Source of the DNA: Halarcobacter bivalviorum
GTDB taxonomy: Bacteria; Campylobacterota; Campylobacteria; Campylobacterales; Arcobacteraceae
NCBI RefSeq assembly: GCF_003346815.1
Contig: NZ_CP031217.1
Coordinates: 1,798,001 to 1,862,000 of the forward strand
DNA length: 64,000 bases
Direction of reading: 5' to 3'
A program made the translations under genes and the position numbers. The notes beneath the pieces are model-generated. The model did not search any database. It had not been told where the DNA came from and saw only the letters and a list, made by a program, of their open reading frames with translations. Positions 1-10,435 of the stretch are shown piece after piece (position 1 is the stretch's first letter; each line of letters opens with the position of its first letter).

Positions 1-769
1 CGTACAACCAAAAATCATAGTATGTGGTGCTTCAGCATATGCAAGAGAGATTGATTTTAAAAGATTTAAAGAGATAGCTGATGAAGTAGGAGCTATTTTA
101 TTTGCAGATATTGCACACATTGCAGGATTAGTAGCAGCAGGAGAGCACCAATCTCCATTTCCATATGCAGATGTTGTAACAACTACAACTCATAAGACTT
201 TAAGAGGTCCAAGAGGTGGTATGATTATGACAAATGATGAAGAGATTGCAAAGAAAATCAATTCAGCTATTTTCCCAGGATTACAAGGTGGACCATTAGT
301 ACATGTAATAGCAGCAAAAGCAGTAGCATTTAAAGAGATTTTAGATCCATCATGGAAAGAGTATGCAAAACAAGTAAAAGCAAATGCAAAAAAACTAGGA
401 GAGGTATTAGTTTCAAGAGGATATGATATTGTATCAGGTGGAACAGATAATCACTTAGTATTAGTAAGCTTTTTAAATAAAGATTTTTCAGGGAAAGATG
501 CAGATGCAGCATTACAAAATGCAGGTATTACAGTAAATAAGAATACAGTACCAGGTGAGACAAGATCTCCATTTGTTACAAGTGGTGTAAGAATTGGTTC
601 TCCTGCATTAACTGCACGTGGAATGAAAGAGAAAGAGTTCGAATTCATTGCAAATAAGATTGCTGATATTTTAGATGATATTAATAATACTGATTTACAA
701 GAGCAAATCAAGTTAGAGCTTAAAGATTTAGCTAATAACTTTGTTATCTATAACCAGTCGACTTACTAA
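1..769 (+). CDS. glyA: Serine hydroxymethyltransferase, 3' part (5' end outside window)
   Basis: PLP enzyme that interconverts serine and glycine while loading tetrahydrofolate with a one-carbon unit; cytoplasmic. The reading frame is already open at base 2 and runs to TAA at 767-769, so only the N-terminal part is missing. The PLP-lysine segment [14 protein letters not shown] is visible near bases 180-220, followed by [20 protein letters not shown], both typical of bacterial GlyA. The first ATG in the window, at 221, lies inside this active-site segment and is not the start. It is followed 33 bp later by the SPOR-domain gene on the same strand. The folate link with folD at 16 kb is metabolic only. 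Identification is secure. Confidence 0.97.
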   Translation, partial: VQPKIIVCGASAYAREIDFKRFKEIADEVGAILFADIAHIAGLVAAGEHQSPFPYADVVTTTTHKTLRGPRGGMIMTNDEEIAKKINSAIFPGLQGGPLVHVIAAKAVAFKEILDPSWKEYAKQVKANAKKLGEVLVSRGYDIVSGGTDNHLVLVSFLNKDFSGKDADAALQNAGITVNKNTVPGETRSPFVTSGVRIGSPALTARGMKEKEFEFIANKIADILDDINNTDLQEQIKLELKDLANNFVIYNQSTY

Positions 770-802
770 AGGGAGTCAAACCGAAATTAATAAGGATTAA
801 TT

Positions 803-1750
803 ATGGAAATTAAAGGCGAAGATTTTATAAAAAAAGTTCAGTTAAAACAAGAAGAAACTGAGATTGAACAAAGATTAAATGAAATTAAAAGTGCACAAGC
901 TATTTATCAAGAACAACAAAATCATCAGGAACAACCAGAGCCTAGATTAAATCCTGATTTAGATAAAGAGATTAGAATGCAAGAAGAACAAGAATATAGC
1001 GATATTATGCTAGGAAAAGCTACTTCTTCAAGTACAAATAATGAAAACAAAAAGAAGTATTTAGTATTAGGTCTAGTTCTAGTAATTTTATTTTTACTTA
1101 CAATTATAATTATTCGTCTTTTAACAAATGATTCAACTGAAAATGAGTCTTTTTCTAAAGCAGGAAAAGAGAATACTCAAACTATTATCGAAGATGAGAA
1201 TATTGAAGAGCAATATCAAAAAATCATCAATGAGAAATTAAAGAATATTCAAGAAGAGAATCAAAAAGAGCCAGCTTCTGAAGTAGCTGATCCAAAACTT
1301 GATCTTCAAAAAATTGAAGAAAAAGAAAAGGTTGTTGAACAAAAAGTTGAAAAAACAGAACCAGATGTTTTCAATGTAACTAAAGAGACAAAACCAGAGC
1401 CTAAACCTGTAGTTAAAAAACCTGAGCCAAAACCAGTTGTTAAAAAAGAAGAACCTAAGCCTGTTGTAAAAAAGACAACTCCTAAAAAAGAAGTAACTCC
1501 AACTGTTACACAAAAACCAGTGGGAACTTATGTTCAAGTTGGTGCTTTTTCTAAAATGCCAAATGACAAATATTTAACAACAATTACTCAAAAAGGTTTC
1601 AAATATAAAATCTATAAAGTTTCAATAAACAATAAAATGTTCCATAAAGTTTTAATTGGTCCTTATAACTCAAGAGGTCAGGCAAAACTTGCGATAGACA
1701 ATATTAAAAAAGAACTTAATATTTCTGGGGCATTTATTTTAACATTCTAA
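803..1750 (+). CDS. SPOR-domain membrane protein
   Basis: 315-residue bitopic inner-membrane protein. It has an acidic, Gln-rich cytoplasmic N-terminus (1-82), one membrane helix at about 86-107, and a long periplasmic linker of Glu/Lys followed by Lys-Pro-Glu-Pro repeats (about 180-235). The C-terminal SPOR domain (about 240-315) begins GTYVQVGAFSKMP and ends near VLIGPYNSRGQAKLAIDNI. SPOR domains bind glycan strands stripped of stem peptides at division sites, so a role at the septum or in peptidoglycan maturation is inferred. The start is set by AAGGA followed by ATTAATT before the ATG. It lies between glyA and trpE. The linker repeats are low-complexity protein sequence, not DNA tandem repeats of note. 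The exact cell-division partner cannot be read from the sequence. Confidence 0.88.
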   Translation: MEIKGEDFIKKVQLKQEETEIEQRLNEIKSAQAIYQEQQNHQEQPEPRLNPDLDKEIRMQEEQEYSDIMLGKATSSSTNNENKKKYLVLGLVLVILFLLTIIIIRLLTNDSTENESFSKAGKENTQTIIEDENIEEQYQKIINEKLKNIQEENQKEPASEVADPKLDLQKIEEKEKVVEQKVEKTEPDVFNVTKETKPEPKPVVKKPEPKPVVKKEEPKPVVKKTTPKKEVTPTVTQKPVGTYVQVGAFSKMPNDKYLTTITQKGFKYKIYKVSINNKMFHKVLIGPYNSRGQAKLAIDNIKKELNISGAFILTF

Positions 1751-1765
1751 AAGGCTATATCTATA

Positions 1766-3178
1766 ATGCAATTTTATTCAAAAGAACTTTTTCTAGATCA
1801 ATTCACACCTGTTTCGATCTATGAAAAAGTTAAAGAACTATATAAAGATGAACTTACTTTTCTTTTTGAAAGTACAATAAACTCTAGTGATGGGAACTAC
1901 TCATTTATTTTTATTGGACAAAGAGAAAGGGTTTGGCATGAAAATAATAAAACCTATTTTAAGAATGAAGAGGGAAAGACAAAAGAAGTTAATTCAAATC
2001 CTTTAAAATTTTTACAAAAATATTATAAACAATTTGACAAATCAATTTACAAACAAAAAGCTAGAGAGTTAGGTATTGGCTTAATTGATGGTTTTATTGG
2101 AAATGTTGGTTATGATATTGGAAAAGAGTTTGAACCAAAACTAAAAGCTTCAATGGATAATTTAGTTGACCAATTAAACATTCCTGATTTAGACCTAGTT
2201 AGACCTAAAATTATTTTAGGATTTTCACATAAAACTTCAAAATTAGTAATGATAACTTCTTTAGAAGAGAAAAAAGAAGATTTAGAAAAAATAGAAGAGA
2301 AGTTATACTCTCCTTATATTTATCAACCACTAAAAAAAGCAGAACTTTTAGATGAAGGTAAATTTAATTACACAAAAGAAGAGTTCTTTGAAATGGTTGC
2401 AAAATCTAAAGAGATGATTAGATCAGGAGATGTTTTTCAAATACTTATGTCTAATAGATTTATTCAAAAAGCTAAAGTTGACCATTTAAGTTTTTATAGA
2501 GCCTTAAGAAGTAAAAATCCTAGTCCATACCTATTTTTCTTAGAGTTTGAAAAGTTTTGTATTGCAGGAAGTTCTCCTGAAGTAATGATAAGACTTGTAG
2601 ATGGACATATCCTCTTAAGACCAATTGCTGGTACAAGAAAAAGAGGAAAAAATATTGATAGAGATTTAGAGCTTGAACAAGAACTACTAAGTGATGAAAA
2701 AGAGAGAGCTGAGCATATTATGCTTATTGACCTTGGAAGAAATGATGTGGGAAGAGTTGCAAAAAAAGGAACAGTAAAAGTTACTGACCTTATGAGAGTT
2801 GAAAGATATTCTCATGTTATGCATATTGTATCCGATGTTGAAGCTATGATTGATGATGAAAAATATGATATGTTTGACCTTTTTGCTGCAACTTTTACAG
2901 CAGGAACAATGACAGGTGCTCCCAAAATTCGTGCGATGGAATTAATTGCCCAATTTGAAGGAATAAAAAGAAACTTCTACTCTGGAAGTATTGCATATTT
3001 TGGTTTTGATGGAAATATGGATTCAGCAATTACTATTAGAACAACAATGCTTACAGAAGATAAAGTTATCTTCCAAGCAGGGGCTGGAGTAGTAGCTGAT
3101 TCAAAGCCTGAACTAGAGTATTTAGAAGTTCATAATAAACTTGCTGCAAATATTGCAACACTAAAAGATTTATCATAA
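1766..3178 (+). CDS. trpE: Anthranilate synthase component I
   Basis: 470 residues, normal for TrpE. It makes anthranilate from chorismate, the first step of tryptophan synthesis, using ammonia supplied by the TrpG amidotransferase. The chorismate-binding domain fills the C-terminal half, with [40 protein letters not shown] and [18 protein letters not shown], all hallmark motifs. No trpG or other trp gene is adjacent, so this is a detached trpE with its partner elsewhere. PabB or a salicylate-forming homologue is the alternative, but the [10 protein letters not shown] motif and the length favour TrpE. It lies 15 bp after the SPOR gene and 11 bp before pdxJ, so cotranscription is likely. Confidence 0.9.
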   Translation: MQFYSKELFLDQFTPVSIYEKVKELYKDELTFLFESTINSSDGNYSFIFIGQRERVWHENNKTYFKNEEGKTKEVNSNPLKFLQKYYKQFDKSIYKQKARELGIGLIDGFIGNVGYDIGKEFEPKLKASMDNLVDQLNIPDLDLVRPKIILGFSHKTSKLVMITSLEEKKEDLEKIEEKLYSPYIYQPLKKAELLDEGKFNYTKEEFFEMVAKSKEMIRSGDVFQILMSNRFIQKAKVDHLSFYRALRSKNPSPYLFFLEFEKFCIAGSSPEVMIRLVDGHILLRPIAGTRKRGKNIDRDLELEQELLSDEKERAEHIMLIDLGRNDVGRVAKKGTVKVTDLMRVERYSHVMHIVSDVEAMIDDEKYDMFDLFAATFTAGTMTGAPKIRAMELIAQFEGIKRNFYSGSIAYFGFDGNMDSAITIRTTMLTEDKVIFQAGAGVVADSKPELEYLEVHNKLAANIATLKDLS

Positions 3179-3189
3179 AAAGGAAGAGT

Positions 3190-3966
3190 ATGTTATTAGG
3201 TGTAAATATTGACCATATTGCTGTTTTAAGAGAAGCTAGAAAAATAAATGACCCAAACCCTTTAGATGCTTTAGGAATTTGTAAAGTTGCAGGTGCAGAC
3301 CAGATTACTATTCACCTAAGAGAAGATAGAAGACATATCCATGATAATGATGCAAAAGCAATTATTAAACATAGCTCTTTACCAGTAAACTTAGAGTGTT
3401 CAATTGATGAAGAGATTATTGATATAGTTTGTGAGCTAAAACCTGCGAGAGCAACACTTGTTCCTGAAAAAAGAGAAGAAGTTACAACAGAGGGTGGCTT
3501 AAATTTAGATGCAAACTTTGAGAAAATCAAAAATGCAATTAAAAAACTACATGATAATGAAATTGAAGTATCTTTATTTATTGACCCAACAAAAGAGATG
3601 ATTGAATTAAGTTCAAAACTAAAAGTTGAATGGATTGAATTACATACTGGAACTTTTGCAAATATCTATGCAATGCTTCATAGTAATTTAAGTCAAACAC
3701 ATCATACAATTGAAGAGTTTGAACTTCCTAAAAAAGTATTAAAAGACTTATTACATAAAAGTAGAAAAGAGATTAAAAAAGGTGCTTCTTTAGCACAAGA
3801 ATTAAATCTTAAAGTTGCTGCAGGTCATGGTTTAAATTACCAAAACGTAGGACTAATTTCATCTATAAAAGCAATTGAAGAATTAAATATAGGACAAAGT
3901 ATTATTGCTAGATCTGTGTTTACAGGTTTAGAAAAAGCAATAAAAGATATGAAAGAACTGTTATGA
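3190..3966 (+). CDS. pdxJ: Pyridoxine 5'-phosphate synthase
   Basis: 258 residues. It condenses 1-deoxyxylulose 5-phosphate with 3-amino-2-oxopropyl phosphate to form pyridoxine 5'-phosphate, the last ring-forming step of the DXP-dependent vitamin B6 pathway. The TIM-barrel N-terminus LLGVNIDHIAVLREAR, the segment QITIHLREDRRHI and the C-terminal GHGLNYQNVG are family signatures. The stop overlaps the pdxA start (3963-3966, ATGA), so the two B6 genes are translationally coupled. This gene order is common in Campylobacterota. The ribosome binding site is AAAAAGGAAGAGT just before the ATG. Confidence 0.97.
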   Translation: MLLGVNIDHIAVLREARKINDPNPLDALGICKVAGADQITIHLREDRRHIHDNDAKAIIKHSSLPVNLECSIDEEIIDIVCELKPARATLVPEKREEVTTEGGLNLDANFEKIKNAIKKLHDNEIEVSLFIDPTKEMIELSSKLKVEWIELHTGTFANIYAMLHSNLSQTHHTIEEFELPKKVLKDLLHKSRKEIKKGASLAQELNLKVAAGHGLNYQNVGLISSIKAIEELNIGQSIIARSVFTGLEKAIKDMKELL

Positions 3967-4904
3967 GTTTAGAAAACAAACCTAAAATTGCCATCTCAAT
4001 TGGCGATTTAAACGGTATTGGAATAGAAATTGCACTACTTGCACATGCAAAAATATCTAAATATTGTATTCCTATTTATTGTATAAATAAAAGTATGCTA
4101 AAAGAAGCTGCAAAGCTTTTAAATCTTCAAATTCCAGAAGATTTTCAAATTCATAATATAAAAGGTGATTTTGAAATAAAACCTGGAATAGTTACAAAAA
4201 AAAGTGGTAAATTCTCTTATGACTCTTTTTGTGAAGCAATTGATTTAGCTTCTAAAAACAGAGTTTCTTCAATAGTAACTCTGCCTGTAAATAAAGAGTC
4301 TTGGAATAAAGCAGGCATAAAATATAAAGGGCATACTGAAGTATTAAGAGACTTTTTTGGTAAAAATGCAATTATGATGTTAGGATGCAAAAAAATGTTT
4401 GTATCTTTATTCACAGAACACTGTGCTTTAAAAAAAGTTCCTAAAAAAATCAATGAAAAAGATTTAACCACTTTTCTAATAGATTTCCAAAAAAGTGTAA
4501 ACTCAAATAATATTGCAGTATTAGGATTAAATCCTCATGCAAGTGACAATGGTGTTTTAGGAGATGAAGAAGTAGAGATTTTCAAAGCTATTAAAAAAGC
4601 AAATAAGATATTAAATGAAAATATTTTTAAAGGTCCTTTAGTTCCAGATACAGCTTTTTCTCCAATGTCAAGAAAAAACTACAAATATTTTGTAGCAATG
4701 TATCATGACCAAGGCTTAGCCCCTTTAAAAGCTTTATATTTTGACCAAAGTATAAATGTAAGTCTAAATCTTCCTATTATTAGAACTTCTGTAGACCATG
4801 GAACAGCTTTTGATATTGCATATAAAAAAGATAGAAAACTTAATACAAAAAGTTATATTAATGCAGTAAAAGAAGCTGTTAATTTATATGAAAAAAGAAA
4901 ATGA
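3963..4904 (+). CDS. pdxA: 4-hydroxythreonine-4-phosphate dehydrogenase
   Basis: 313 residues. This NAD-dependent, metal-binding enzyme produces the amino-oxopropyl phosphate that PdxJ uses. Visible motifs are ISIGDLNGIGIEI at the N-terminus, GHTEVLRDFF, the metal-site region LGLNPHASDNG, GPLVPDTAF, and AMYHDQGLAPLKAL with the metal-ligand histidine, then RTSVDHGTAFDIA. It overlaps pdxJ by 4 bp upstream and the next ATPase gene by 4 bp downstream (ATGA), which makes a tight three-gene unit. No truncation or unusual residue was noticed. Confidence 0.96.
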   Translation: MSLENKPKIAISIGDLNGIGIEIALLAHAKISKYCIPIYCINKSMLKEAAKLLNLQIPEDFQIHNIKGDFEIKPGIVTKKSGKFSYDSFCEAIDLASKNRVSSIVTLPVNKESWNKAGIKYKGHTEVLRDFFGKNAIMMLGCKKMFVSLFTEHCALKKVPKKINEKDLTTFLIDFQKSVNSNNIAVLGLNPHASDNGVLGDEEVEIFKAIKKANKILNENIFKGPLVPDTAFSPMSRKNYKYFVAMYHDQGLAPLKALYFDQSINVSLNLPIIRTSVDHGTAFDIAYKKDRKLNTKSYINAVKEAVNLYEKRK

Positions 4905-5968
4905 ATACTTTAGAGTATTGTCATGAATTTGAACTTTCAAAAATAAACTTTAAAGAGAGAAAAACTAGGATAACTCATCCAAAAACAATTATTTCAGGCC
5001 CTTTGAGGTCTGGAAAAACCTTCTTAATTTTTGATTATCTCTCAAACTTTGAGACAAAAGAGTTTTTATATATTGATTTTAATGATATTAGAAACTCTAA
5101 AGAGATTATTGAAAAAAATCTTGAAGAATACATATTTAGAAATAATATAAAAGTACTAATACTTGAAAATTTTGATTTCTCATTTAAAATACCCTATTGT
5201 GAAAGTGTTATTATCTCTACTTATGAAAAAAAAGAGTTAAAAGGTTATAAAAATCTCTTTCTTACTCCTTTAGATTTTGAAGAATATTTATTACATGAAA
5301 ATAAAAATCAAAATATTACTCAAAGTTTCAATACCTTTTTAAAACATGGAAATCTTCCACAATCTGTTAACTTACCTGAATATAAAGTCTATTATGAGCT
5401 ACAAAATATTTTAAAACTCTATGCTTATGATATAACAACAGAAAAGATTTTAAAAATATTATTTGAAAATATTGATGAAAAAAAATCCTTAAATCAACTT
5501 TTTATTAATCTAAAACAAGAGATAAAAATCTCAAAAGATAAGTTTTATGCTATGTGCAAAAAATTTGAAGATGAAAAAATTATTTATTTTATAAAAAAAT
5601 TTAATCAAGATAAAGCTACTAAAAAAATATACTCTTATAATTCAGCTTTTTTAAACTCAATTACCCATAAGAAAAAATTTAAAAATGAATTAACAAATAT
5701 TATTTTTCAAGAGTTATTAAATCAAAAAGATGACATATTTTATCTAGATTATATTGATTTTTATTTACCAAACAAAAATATAGCAATCTGCTCTATACCT
5801 TTTTTTAACTCAATGCTAATGGCAAGTCAACTAAAAAAAGTATTAAAAACTGCACATGAATACAAAATCAAAAATATCTATATTATTACTGTTTCAAATA
5901 ATGAATTTATAAAAAAAGAGTCCTTACAAATTAATGTTTTACCATTTTATGAATGGGCATTAAGTTAA
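4901..5968 (+). CDS. P-loop ATPase of unknown role (DUF4143-like C-terminus)
   Basis: 355 residues, cytoplasmic, Lys/Asn-rich. The Walker A motif GPLRSGKT is at residues 33-40, and a Walker B-like strand FLYIDFND follows. A second hydrophobic strand, VLILENFDF, could carry the acidic residue. The C-terminal half (LNQLFINLKQEIKISKDKF onward) resembles the helical or restriction-endonuclease-like tail of AAA ATPases with a DUF4143 domain. No substrate or partner can be named. The start overlaps pdxA by 4 bp, so it is translated with the B6 genes. A similar position upstream of pyrH is, as I recall, shared among related genomes, but I could not check this. Confidence 0.6.
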   Translation: MNTLEYCHEFELSKINFKERKTRITHPKTIISGPLRSGKTFLIFDYLSNFETKEFLYIDFNDIRNSKEIIEKNLEEYIFRNNIKVLILENFDFSFKIPYCESVIISTYEKKELKGYKNLFLTPLDFEEYLLHENKNQNITQSFNTFLKHGNLPQSVNLPEYKVYYELQNILKLYAYDITTEKILKILFENIDEKKSLNQLFINLKQEIKISKDKFYAMCKKFEDEKIIYFIKKFNQDKATKKIYSYNSAFLNSITHKKKFKNELTNIIFQELLNQKDDIFYLDYIDFYLPNKNIAICSIPFFNSMLMASQLKKVLKTAHEYKIKNIYIITVSNNEFIKKESLQINVLPFYEWALS

Positions 5969-5999
5969 ATTTATTAACTTTTTTTTTAGAATCTTTTAG

Positions 6000-6737
<738 letters not shown>

Positions 6738-6799
6738 ACATAACTAACATTTAAAAAATATAAAAACTCCCTTTTTTGGGAACCAACAAAAGGAAAAAT

Positions 6800-7015
6800 A
6801 TGAGACTAGAAGAAAGAATGGCAAAAGCTTTAGAAAAAGTAAATAATGATAGATATATTTTATCTATTGCTGTTGGACAAAGAGCTGATGAATTAAGTAA
6901 AGGTGCAAAACCATTACTTGAAAAAAATACTCAAAATATGAAATATACTGATATTGCAATTGACGAGATTGCTGAAGGCCTACTAAAAATAGAAGGTTTA
7001 GTAGATAAAAATTAA
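6800..7015 (+). CDS. rpoZ: RNA polymerase omega subunit
   Basis: 71 residues. Omega is a small subunit that helps fold and assemble the beta-prime subunit. The start is the ATG at 6800 (MRLEERMAKALEKV), preceded by AAAAGGAAAAAT; a TTG at 6776 in the same frame has no ribosome binding site and adds eight unlikely residues. Core motifs are RYILSIAVGQRADEL and a helical tail with YTDIAIDEIAEGLL. It is followed by spoT, the usual partner across many bacteria; omega is part of the ppGpp binding site 1 in E. coli RNA polymerase. The stop codon lies within a perfect inverted repeat (7010-7046). Confidence 0.93.
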   Translation: MRLEERMAKALEKVNNDRYILSIAVGQRADELSKGAKPLLEKNTQNMKYTDIAIDEIAEGLLKIEGLVDKN

Positions 7016-7046
7016 TTATAAAAGCTTTAAGCTTTTATAATTAATT
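7010..7046. repeat. Perfect 18-bp inverted repeat between rpoZ and spoT
   Basis: The left arm (7010-7027) and right arm (7029-7046) are exact reverse complements around a single T at 7028, with AAGCTT at the inner end of each arm. The rpoZ stop codon is in the left arm and the right arm ends 12 bp before the spoT ATG. The RNA would form a long AT-rich hairpin. No T-run follows on the plus strand, so it is not a classic intrinsic terminator. It may tune read-through, mRNA processing or spoT translation. Confidence 0.6.
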
Positions 7047-7058
7047 AAAAAGATCAAT

Positions 7059-9197
7059 ATGGATCCATTTATAGAAAAAATAGAGAGTATAAATACTCTT
7101 GATGATGCTATCCACCTTCTTTATTCAGAAGCAAAAATCACTCCAAAACTTCAAGATATTATTGACTTTGTTATTGAGGCTCACAAAGGACAATATAGAA
7201 AAAGTGGAGAACCCTATTCAGTTCATCCAATACTTGTGGCATCTATTGCTTCTCACTTTTCAAAAGAAGAAAATGTAATTGCTACTGCTTTACTTCATGA
7301 TGTTGTTGAAGATACTAAATATGATATTAATTTTATTAGAAGTAATTGGGGAGATGAAGTTGCCCATATGGTTGATGGACTTACAAAGATTGATGAAATT
7401 AGAGAACATGAATTAGCTCCTTCTGATTCAGATAAAAAACTAATTGCATCTGCACTTACTTTTAGAAAAATGCTTATTGCATCTATTGATGATGTAAGAG
7501 TACTAGTTGTAAAACTTTGTGATAGATTACATAATATGTTAACTTTAGATGCCCTTCCTCATAAAAAACAATTAAGAATTGCAGAAGAGACCCTTGTGGT
7601 ATATGTTCCTATTGCACATAGATTAGGTATTTCTACTATCAAAAATACTTTAGAGGATTTAGCTTTTTTTTACATCTACCCACAAGAGTATAAAAAGATT
7701 GATGAGTTTATACAAGAACATCAACATGCTATTCAACTAACATTTAATAAATTTATTTCATCTACTAAAAAGCTACTTGAAAAAAATGGTTATGACTTAA
7801 GTAAAATACAAATCAATAGTAGAATAAAACACCACTATTCAATTTATTTAAAAATGCAAAGAAAAGGTGTAAGTATAGATGAAGTACTTGACCTACTTGC
7901 TATTAGAATTTTAGTGGAAGAAGATATTGATTGCTATAAAGTTCTTGGATTTTTACACCTAGAGTATAAACCACTTATTTCTAGATTTAAAGATTATGTT
8001 TCGACCCCTAAAGAAAATGGTTATCAAACTATTCATACAACTGTATTTTATAACTCTAAAATATATGAAGTACAAATTAGAACTTTTGAAATGAATAAAA
8101 TTGCTGAATATGGTATTGCTGCTCACTGGATGTACAAAAGTGGAGCTAAGCATCAACCAAATTTAAATTGGCTAAAATCCCTAGAATACTCAACTGAGAA
8201 TATAGAAGAATTTTATCAAGATACAAAAGATGACCTATTTTCAGAAGATATAGTAGTTTATTCTCCCCATGGGGATACTTTTAATCTTCCACGTGGTTCT
8301 ACTGCTTTAGATTATGCATATGCAGTACATACTGATGTAGGTAGAAATGCAGTAGAGTGTCACATCAATAAAGTAAAAAAACCTTTATTGACAGAATTGA
8401 AAAGTTCTGATATTGTATCAATCAAAACTGTTGACTATGCAATCCCTAGATGTTCATGGACTGATTTAGTAAAAACAACTAGAGCTAAAAAACAAATTAA
8501 GTTTTTATGTTCTCAAAGATTAAGAGAAATTGATGAGTTAGCAGGTAGAAATATTTTGAATACACTCTTTTCAAAATATTTTGACAACATTACATCACTA
8601 GTAAAAACAGAGTCTTTACAAAAGGTTCCACAAAATCTTGATTACTTTAAACACTTAAAACATGAAATTGAGAAAAAAGTAATAGAAAAACAAGGTTTTG
8701 TAGCTAGATTTAAAATGTATACTAGTAAAATCAAAAAATTTAAATTTGATAATATACTTATATATTCGAATTTTAGTATTAATTCTGTATCATTTGACCA
8801 CTGTTGTCACCCTAAGTTTGCCGATGAAATCGTAGCATTTAGGGAAGGAAATAAAGCAGTTATTCATCATAAAATGTGTGACAAAGCTTATAAAAAGCTC
8901 ATGAGCAATGATGAAATGCTTTTTTGTAAATGGACAAAAGATACACTTTACCACTATAAAATGGTAGTTAGCTTACCTAATACTAAAGGTGAGTTAGCAA
9001 GACTTCTTATGTATATGAGTCAATTTGAAGGTTATATTTTATCTGTTGACTATGGTAGAGAAAAACACTCTTACAGACAATATTGTGATATTGAATTTGA
9101 AGTTAATAAATCAAATATTGAAGAAGTAAGAAAATTAATAGAAAAAAAAGCAAAAGTTATTGAATTCTTTTCAAAAAAAGATGCATATAACAAATAA
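7059..9197 (+). CDS. spoT: Bifunctional (p)ppGpp synthetase/hydrolase
   Basis: 712-residue long RSH protein, the single stringent-response enzyme usual in Campylobacterota. Domain order: HD hydrolase (about 30-190, with [13 protein letters not shown] and [10 protein letters not shown]), synthetase (about 230-350, with [16 protein letters not shown] and [13 protein letters not shown]), TGS (about 390-450, [20 protein letters not shown]), a helical region with [14 protein letters not shown], and a C-terminal ACT domain (about 635-705). Intact HD residues suggest that hydrolase activity is kept. It follows rpoZ and precedes tyrS by 17 bp. The ribosome binding site is weak, and an unusual hairpin lies just upstream. 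Confidence 0.93.
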   Translation: MDPFIEKIESINTLDDAIHLLYSEAKITPKLQDIIDFVIEAHKGQYRKSGEPYSVHPILVASIASHFSKEENVIATALLHDVVEDTKYDINFIRSNWGDEVAHMVDGLTKIDEIREHELAPSDSDKKLIASALTFRKMLIASIDDVRVLVVKLCDRLHNMLTLDALPHKKQLRIAEETLVVYVPIAHRLGISTIKNTLEDLAFFYIYPQEYKKIDEFIQEHQHAIQLTFNKFISSTKKLLEKNGYDLSKIQINSRIKHHYSIYLKMQRKGVSIDEVLDLLAIRILVEEDIDCYKVLGFLHLEYKPLISRFKDYVSTPKENGYQTIHTTVFYNSKIYEVQIRTFEMNKIAEYGIAAHWMYKSGAKHQPNLNWLKSLEYSTENIEEFYQDTKDDLFSEDIVVYSPHGDTFNLPRGSTALDYAYAVHTDVGRNAVECHINKVKKPLLTELKSSDIVSIKTVDYAIPRCSWTDLVKTTRAKKQIKFLCSQRLREIDELAGRNILNTLFSKYFDNITSLVKTESLQKVPQNLDYFKHLKHEIEKKVIEKQGFVARFKMYTSKIKKFKFDNILIYSNFSINSVSFDHCCHPKFADEIVAFREGNKAVIHHKMCDKAYKKLMSNDEMLFCKWTKDTLYHYKMVVSLPNTKGELARLLMYMSQFEGYILSVDYGREKHSYRQYCDIEFEVNKSNIEEVRKLIEKKAKVIEFFSKKDAYNK

Positions 9198-9214
9198 GTT
9201 TAAAAAGAGGATTT

Positions 9215-10423
9215 ATGGAAGAACAAATTAAAGAAGCTTTAGCGGAAATTCAAAGAGGAACTGCGGAAATAATTGATATTGAAAGAATTGAAAAGCTTAT
9301 TAGAAACTATTATGAAAACGGTGAGAATTTTTATGTAAAAGCTGGTTTTGATCCTACTGCTCCTGATTTACACTTAGGACATACTGTTCTAATTCAAAAA
9401 ATGGCAACATTCCAAAAATTTGGAGGAATTGTACAATTTTTAATTGGTGATTTTACTGCAACTATTGGTGACCCAACAGGAAAAAGTGAAACAAGAAAAG
9501 TTTTAAGTACAGAACAAGTATTACAAAATGCGGAGACTTATAAAGAGCAAGTTTTTAAAATCTTAGACCCAGAGAAAACAAAAGTAATGTTTAACTCACA
9601 ATGGTTAAAAGAGCTAGGAACAGCTGGATTAATTAATCTTGCTTCAAATTTAACAGTTGCAAGAATGCTAGAAAGAGATGATTTTGCTAATAGATATGCA
9701 AGTAACACTCCTATTGCTGTAAGTGAGTTTACATATCCACTACTTCAAGGTTATGATTCAGTTGCAATGAATACTGATATCGAAATGGGAGGAACTGACC
9801 AAAAGTTTAACTTACTTATGGGAAGAACTTTACAAAAAGCATATAACTGTAAAAAACAACAAGCTGTATTAATGATGCCTATTTTAGAAGGTTTAGATGG
9901 AGTTCAAAAAATGTCTAAATCATTAGGTAACTATATTGGTGTTACAGATGAAGCAAATGATATGTTTGGAAAAGTATTATCTATTTCTGATGATTTAATG
10001 TGGAGATACTATGAATTGTTATCTGCAAAATCATTAAAAGAAATTGCACAAATTCAAAGTGATGTAGAAAATGGTAAATTACATCCTAAAAAAGTAAAAG
10101 AAGCCTTAGCTGTAGAAATTGTAGATAGATATCATGGTAAAGGTTCAGGAGAAGAAGCTAAACTAGAATTTGAAAAAGTATTTGCTAAAAAAGATATTCC
10201 AACAGATATGCCAGAATTCGAATTTGAAAATGGTATTTGGATTTGTCAAGCATTAGTTGATGCAGGATTAGTAAACTCTACTTCTCAAGCAAGAAGAGAT
10301 GTGAAATCAAATGCTGTTTCAGTAAATCAAGAAAAAATTAGTGATGATAAATTAAATTTAGAAATAGGTGAATATGTTTTACAAAAAGGTAAAAAAAGTT
10401 TCGCTAAGATAATAATAAAATAA
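9215..10423 (+). CDS. tyrS: Tyrosyl-tRNA synthetase
   Basis: 402 residues, class I aminoacyl-tRNA synthetase. The HIGH-type motif appears in [13 protein letters not shown] (about 47-59) and the KMSKS loop in [11 protein letters not shown]. The segment [20 protein letters not shown] carries the tyrosine-binding residues. The C-terminal S4 RNA-binding domain (about 340-400) includes [14 protein letters not shown]. Length fits the longer TyrZ-like bacterial type. It is preceded by AAAAGAGGATTT and followed 12 bp later by the fabX-like gene. Confidence 0.96.
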   Translation: MEEQIKEALAEIQRGTAEIIDIERIEKLIRNYYENGENFYVKAGFDPTAPDLHLGHTVLIQKMATFQKFGGIVQFLIGDFTATIGDPTGKSETRKVLSTEQVLQNAETYKEQVFKILDPEKTKVMFNSQWLKELGTAGLINLASNLTVARMLERDDFANRYASNTPIAVSEFTYPLLQGYDSVAMNTDIEMGGTDQKFNLLMGRTLQKAYNCKKQQAVLMMPILEGLDGVQKMSKSLGNYIGVTDEANDMFGKVLSISDDLMWRYYELLSAKSLKEIAQIQSDVENGKLHPKKVKEALAVEIVDRYHGKGSGEEAKLEFEKVFAKKDIPTDMPEFEFENGIWICQALVDAGLVNSTSQARRDVKSNAVSVNQEKISDDKLNLEIGEYVLQKGKKSFAKIIIK

Positions 10424-10435
10424 AGAAGGTCAGGT

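Noticed and set aside
1383-1500. Repeated Lys-Pro-Glu-Pro coding units as a DNA repeat
   Set aside because: The repetition follows from a low-complexity protein linker; the DNA copies are irregular and do not form a separate element.
1238-1537. 99-codon open frame on the minus strand
   Set aside because: It is antisense to the Lys/Glu/Pro linker of the SPOR protein, has a Phe/Trp-rich low-complexity composition and no ribosome site.
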